This document shows, piece after piece, positions 5,534-8,091 of a stretch of 8,091 nt of DNA. Made by a program: the position numbers and the translations under genes. Source of the DNA: Geobacter sp. (lineage in GTDB: Bacteria; Desulfobacterota; Desulfuromonadia; Geobacterales; Geobacteraceae); NCBI GenBank assembly GCA_003857395.1, contig RPRC01000258.1:1-8091 (forward strand), read 5' to 3'. The first letter of the stretch is position 1; each line of letters opens with the position of its first letter. The notes below the pieces were generated by a model that was not told where the DNA came from, ran no database searches, and saw only the letters and a list, made by a program, of their open reading frames with translations.

Positions 5534-6280
5534 ATGGACATCCTTGAGCAAGCAAGAAAAAAACTTGATGAGATCTCTGTCGCACAGCATCTCGATCGCA
5601 CTGAACGGATAACGATCCGGGTGCTGACACCCGATGAAGCCATTGGCGCCACGGCAGATGAAAACTTCGTCATCAAGAAAGGTAAGGAGCGCGTCATCGA
5701 GGCGGTGTACCGTGATGCGCGCGGTCAGGCCTTTACCGATGCGCCGGGTAACTGGGAGGGAACGCTGGAAGACCTCCTCTCACTGGACCTGGAGACAAAC
5801 GGGTACCGAGCAGTGTTCACCGCCGGTTTGAACGCCGTGCTGCGCAATCTTGACCTGGCCGCCGGCACGATTCACTGTAAGGACGAAGAACCAACGAAGT
5901 GCGGCCAGGATATGCCGGAAAACCTCCACCAGCGATTTGGTAATCGCCGCTACGGCATGATCGGCCTGCAACCGGCCATCCTCAAAGATATGGTGGACGC
6001 ATACGGCAAGGTAGGTGTGCGCGTGGCAGACCTGAACCCGGACAATATCGGTCAAATCCGGGAAGACCTGTTGGTCATGAACGGTGAACAGGATCTCGAT
6101 GAATTGGTGGCCTGGTGCGATGTTGGTCTTGCCACCGGTTCCAGCATCGTTAACGGCACCATAAATGAAATACTGGAGAGGTTCAAAGCGGCAGGCAAAC
6201 CAGTCGTTTTTTTCGGCAACACCATTGCCGGTGTTGCTGCGCTCTTCAATCTGGAGAGGATCTGTCCCCTTGGAAGGTAA
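5534..6280 (+). CDS. DUF364 (DUF4213-DUF364) putative heavy-metal chelation protein
   Basis: A 248-residue cytoplasmic protein of the DUF4213/DUF364 type. Residues about 1-100 match the N-terminal enolase-N-like part (ending GYRAVFTAGLNAVLRNL), followed by GTIHCKDEEPTKCGQ (111-125) with H114, C115 and C123. The C-terminal Rossmann-like part has GMIGLQPAIL (141-150), ATGSSIVNGTINEIL (200-214), FFGNTIAGVAALF (227-239) and ends ICPLGR. From a known family structure the domain was proposed to bind heavy metals, but its reaction is not established. ATG 5534 is used because AAAGGAAG lies just ahead; an ATG eight codons upstream lacks a comparable site. The next gene begins six bases after the stop. 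Metal or cofactor handling linked to the downstream ModA-type protein is inference. Confidence 0.9.
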   Translation: MDILEQARKKLDEISVAQHLDRTERITIRVLTPDEAIGATADENFVIKKGKERVIEAVYRDARGQAFTDAPGNWEGTLEDLLSLDLETNGYRAVFTAGLNAVLRNLDLAAGTIHCKDEEPTKCGQDMPENLHQRFGNRRYGMIGLQPAILKDMVDAYGKVGVRVADLNPDNIGQIREDLLVMNGEQDLDELVAWCDVGLATGSSIVNGTINEILERFKAAGKPVVFFGNTIAGVAALFNLERICPLGR

Positions 6281-6286
6281 ACACCC

Positions 6287-6754
6287 ATGATAATCAGTAT
6301 ACAAGCCATCGGTATCATCCACACTGACCACACCAGCAAAGAGCATGCGCCGATCCAGGGCGTCTTTCACCCGGACGCGGTCGGCACCGTGGAACTGTTC
6401 CACGAATTTGCTGAAGGACTGCTGGACATTGAGCTGTTCAGCCATCTCTACCTCTTCTATCATTTTGACCGGGCCGACCCCGGCGAATTGATCCGCCACC
6501 CGTTTCTGGATGACACGCCGCACGGCATTTTCGCCACACGGCATCCCTGCCGCCCCAACGGTATCGGCATCACTGTCGTACGACTTCTGGAACGCAATGG
6601 AAACCGGCTTACGGTAAAAGGCATCGACGTTCTCGACGGGACACCTCTGCTTGACGTCAAACCGTATGTTCCCCGTTTCGACTGCCACCCGGAAGCATCG
6701 GAAGGATGGTTTGCCGGCAAGAATAACCGGCAGAAACCCTCGGGAAGGGAATAA
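6287..6754 (+). CDS. TrmO/TsaA-like SAM-dependent methyltransferase family protein
   Basis: A 155-residue protein of the TsaA/TrmO (YaeB) family. TrmO of E. coli N6-methylates t6A37 in tRNA-Thr using S-adenosylmethionine. The visible markers are the opening IQAIGIIHT, LDIELFSHLYLFYHFDRAD (46-64), FATRHPCRPNGIGITVVRL (82-100), and VKGIDVLDGTPLLDVKPYVPRFD (110-132). The canonical loop ATRSPxRPNPIG is changed to ATRHPCRPNGIG, with His for Ser and Gly for Pro. The protein lacks the C-terminal domain of E. coli TrmO (about 235 residues). Its ATG follows GGAAGG, which overlaps the end of the DUF364 gene. Because of the divergent loop and the molybdenum-linked setting, the substrate may not be tRNA; annotation by family only. 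Confidence 0.88.
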   Translation: MIISIQAIGIIHTDHTSKEHAPIQGVFHPDAVGTVELFHEFAEGLLDIELFSHLYLFYHFDRADPGELIRHPFLDDTPHGIFATRHPCRPNGIGITVVRLLERNGNRLTVKGIDVLDGTPLLDVKPYVPRFDCHPEASEGWFAGKNNRQKPSGRE

Positions 6755-6854
6755 CGCAACCAGGGAGCGCCCAGAGAAACGGGAACTCACCGGCCACAGG
6801 CTACCATGCTCGACTTTTTCACGTCGATGTTTAACCACTGAGGAGGCTACAAAA
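6755..6854 (+). other. Intergenic leader before the ModA-type gene
   Basis: A 100-base gap with no gene and no assignable terminator or promoter. It ends with GAGGAGG, a strong ribosome binding site. I looked for a molybdenum-cofactor riboswitch and could not support one by eye. Confidence 0.35.
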
Positions 6855-7646
6855 ATGAACGGTAAGAGGGTATTTCAGATTGTTGTTCTTTTGCTACCGT
6901 TGCTGGCAAGCCAGTTTGTTGCGCCGAAACCATGTCAGGCCGATAACAAGATTGTGTTGCAGACACTTGCCGGTGCCGGACTTAAAGATGCCTTGAATGC
7001 GCTGAATACGGCTTATACTGCAAAAACGGGCGTGGAGTTACGGTGCAGTTTTGCGGCTTCCGGCATACTGCGCAAGCAAGTCGAAGAAGGCGTCCCCGCA
7101 GATCTCTTTTTCACGCCAGGAAAAAAGGAGATGGACGATTTGCAGCGACAGGGGTTGATAGCCCCGGCAACCAGGACCGACCTCCTTGCAAATGAGCTAG
7201 TGTTAGTTGTCGCACAAGAAAAGAAGAACGTGATCAGGTCTTTTGCTGATCTTGCCGACAAGGCACAGTCGATCAGTATCGGACTTCCAGAGACGGTTCC
7301 GGCCGGAAAATATGCGAGGGAAACACTGATAACCCTCGGGCTTTGGCAGCGGATCGAAAAGCGTATCATCTACGCGAAGGACGTGCGCACCGTGCTTGCC
7401 TACGTGGATTCGGGAAATGTTGACGCCGGGTTGGTCTACAACTCGGATACGGCCGCAATGCAAAGCGGCATCCTGGTGGCAACCGCACCCAAAGGTTCCC
7501 ATGCGCCGATCCATTTCAGCGTAGCTGTCCTTGAATCAAGCACACATAAAAAGGAAGCCTTACAATTCGTGGAATTTCTCAAATCACCGCAAGCGTCAGC
7601 CATCTTCAAAAAGTACCGATTCACACCACTGTTCGTCACAAAATAA
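6855..7646 (+). CDS. modA: ModA-type periplasmic molybdate/oxyanion-binding protein
   Basis: A 263-residue secreted solute-binding protein. Residues 1-29 form a signal peptide (NGKR, a hydrophobic LLLPLLA core, cleavage likely after PCQA). The mature part matches ModA: LAGAGLKDALNAL (38-50), CSFAASGILRKQVEEGVPADLFF (64-86), GLPETVPAGKYARETL (143-158), AKDVRTVLAYVDSGNVDAGLVYNSDTA (174-200). By comparison with E. coli ModA, the ligand positions S39, A125, V152 and Y170 appear kept (S69, A150, V177, Y195), but the Ser of the AAASL motif (S12) is Gly42. The ATG is set by AGGAGG eight bases ahead. No modB or modC permease genes follow in view. Molybdate is the best substrate guess; tungstate, thiomolybdate or another oxyanion is possible. 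Confidence 0.88.
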   Translation: MNGKRVFQIVVLLLPLLASQFVAPKPCQADNKIVLQTLAGAGLKDALNALNTAYTAKTGVELRCSFAASGILRKQVEEGVPADLFFTPGKKEMDDLQRQGLIAPATRTDLLANELVLVVAQEKKNVIRSFADLADKAQSISIGLPETVPAGKYARETLITLGLWQRIEKRIIYAKDVRTVLAYVDSGNVDAGLVYNSDTAAMQSGILVATAPKGSHAPIHFSVAVLESSTHKKEALQFVEFLKSPQASAIFKKYRFTPLFVTK

Positions 7647-7825
7647 TGCCGGTGCCCGACCGTTACACCTCAGATCCAGTCCCCCTGCAACAAACAACTC
7701 GCACCAGCCAGGTCAAGACACACCAATAACGATTGGATACCGTAGATGTTATTCAAGCTCCCGATAATACTTGCATCAGTAGCAGCCAACGGGTTACAGT
7801 ACGTTCCTCCACAAGGAGGAGGGGT
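7647..7825 (+). other. Intergenic region between the ModA-type and TauE/SafE genes
   Basis: A 179-base gap without a gene. It contains a small dyad CCAAT-AACG-ATTGG (7723-7736), a -10-like GATAAT near 7754 lacking a good -35, and a Shine-Dalgarno hairpin at its end. The gap is long enough for a separate promoter, so the permease may be transcribed on its own. Confidence 0.35.
7805..7820 (+). promoter_or_regulatory. Hairpin enclosing the Shine-Dalgarno sequence of the TauE/SafE gene
   Basis: TCCTCC (7805-7810) pairs perfectly with GGAGGA (7815-7820) around an ACAA loop; the right arm is the ribosome binding site, six bases before the ATG at 7826. Folding would hide the site and lower translation unless opened by a protein, ligand, temperature or a translating ribosome. 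A short GGAGGGG run continues past the stem but is too near the ATG to replace it. Confidence 0.5.
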
Positions 7826-8091
7826 ATGGCAATCATTCTCGCGTACATTTTCCTGGGGCTTTGCGCCGGAACAATGAGCGGACTGGTCGGTATTGGCGGC
7901 GGCATCATCATCGTGCCGGCGCTGGTTTACTTTTTCAAATTTGCCCAGCACACCGCCCAAGGCACCACCATTGCCATGCTAATTCCACCGGTGGGAATTC
8001 TTGCCGTCGTTACCTATTACCGCTATGGGATGGTTGACCTGAAAGCCGCGGCACTTCTCTGCATCGGTTTCGTTGCCGGAGCCCTGATCGG
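7826..8091 (+). CDS. TauE/SafE-family (sulfite exporter type) permease, partial
   Basis: The first 88 residues of a membrane protein cut by the right edge. It starts MAIILAYIFLGLCAGTMSGL and has the family signature SGLVGIGGGIIIVPALVYFF (18-37), followed by a second helix (TIAMLIPPVGILAVVTYY, 48-65) and a third (AAALLCIGFVAGALI, 74-88). TauE/SafE proteins are inner-membrane carriers proposed to move sulfite, sulfoacetate or other sulfur-containing anions; the substrate cannot be read from this fragment. The ATG is preceded by AAGGAGGA. With the YeeE/YedE pair it is the second sulfur-compound transporter family of the window. Confidence 0.9.
   Translation, partial: MAIILAYIFLGLCAGTMSGLVGIGGGIIIVPALVYFFKFAQHTAQGTTIAMLIPPVGILAVVTYYRYGMVDLKAAALLCIGFVAGALI

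Noticed and set aside
5780..6838. A 352-codon open frame on the minus strand opposite the DUF364 and TrmO-like genes.
   Set aside because: It lies antisense to two genes with clear family motifs, shows no recognisable domain and has no operon context; it is a by-product of codon bias.
6755..6854. Molybdenum-cofactor riboswitch or ModE site upstream of the ModA-type gene.
   Set aside because: No convincing conserved core or TATATA-type ModE dyad could be found by eye; an Infernal search with the Moco model would decide.
1..8091. CRISPR array, tRNA, rRNA, insertion sequence or phage attachment site.
   Set aside because: No regularly spaced repeats, cloverleaf, rRNA-like segment, transposase or flanking direct repeats were seen.

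Overview
The window comes from a bacterial chromosome with moderate-to-high GC. The gene set suggests an anaerobic, probably Desulfuromonadota/'deltaproteobacterial' (Geobacter- or Pelobacter-like) organism: two MinD-type ATPases with ferredoxin inserts, an Mrp ATPase, an orange-protein/NifX-family protein, DUF5320 and DUF134 proteins, and a DUF364 protein. The taxonomic guess is inference from gene content; no rRNA or tRNA is present. Coding density is high and no gap between genes exceeds 300 bases.

Layout. (1) 1-3599, minus strand: a six-gene operon. In transcription order it encodes a 62-residue Gly-rich/Cys small protein, a DUF5320 Gly-rich coiled-coil protein, an ORP/NifX-family protein, two MinD-type ATPases each with two 4Fe-4S motifs, and an Mrp/NBP35-type ATPase that runs off the left edge. 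The ORP gene and the two MinD genes overlap by 4 bases each (ATGA). A consensus-like sigma-70 promoter with several dyads lies upstream at 3665-3693. (2) 3694-3739: an intrinsic terminator on the minus strand that ends the next operon and abuts that promoter. (3) 3778-4826, minus strand: a two-gene YeeE/YedE-type sulfur-compound transporter, with halves encoded by overlapping genes. (4) 4827-4972: an intergenic region with divergent flanking genes, a rightward promoter candidate and two dyads. (5) 4973-5404, plus strand: a 24-codon remnant of a second NifX-family gene, then a DUF134 DNA-binding protein in the same frame after a single TGA. (6) 5534-8091, plus strand: a DUF364 protein, a TrmO/TsaA-like methyltransferase, a ModA-type periplasmic binding protein, and the start of a TauE/SafE permease cut by the right edge.

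How it may fit together. The minus operon resembles the 'orange protein' (ORP) complex loci of Desulfovibrio (ORP, ferredoxin-MinD ATPases and Mrp), where ORP of D. gigas carries a Mo-Cu-sulfide cluster. The same window holds a molybdate-type binding protein and two sulfur-compound permeases, so a shared theme of molybdenum and reduced sulfur, feeding metal-sulfur cluster assembly or storage, is plausible. That link is inference from neighbourhood. The individual families are mostly known; the less ordinary points are the NifX remnant joined in frame to DUF134, the missing cysteine in the small Cys protein, the ModA-type protein without modBC, and the dense dyads around the promoters.
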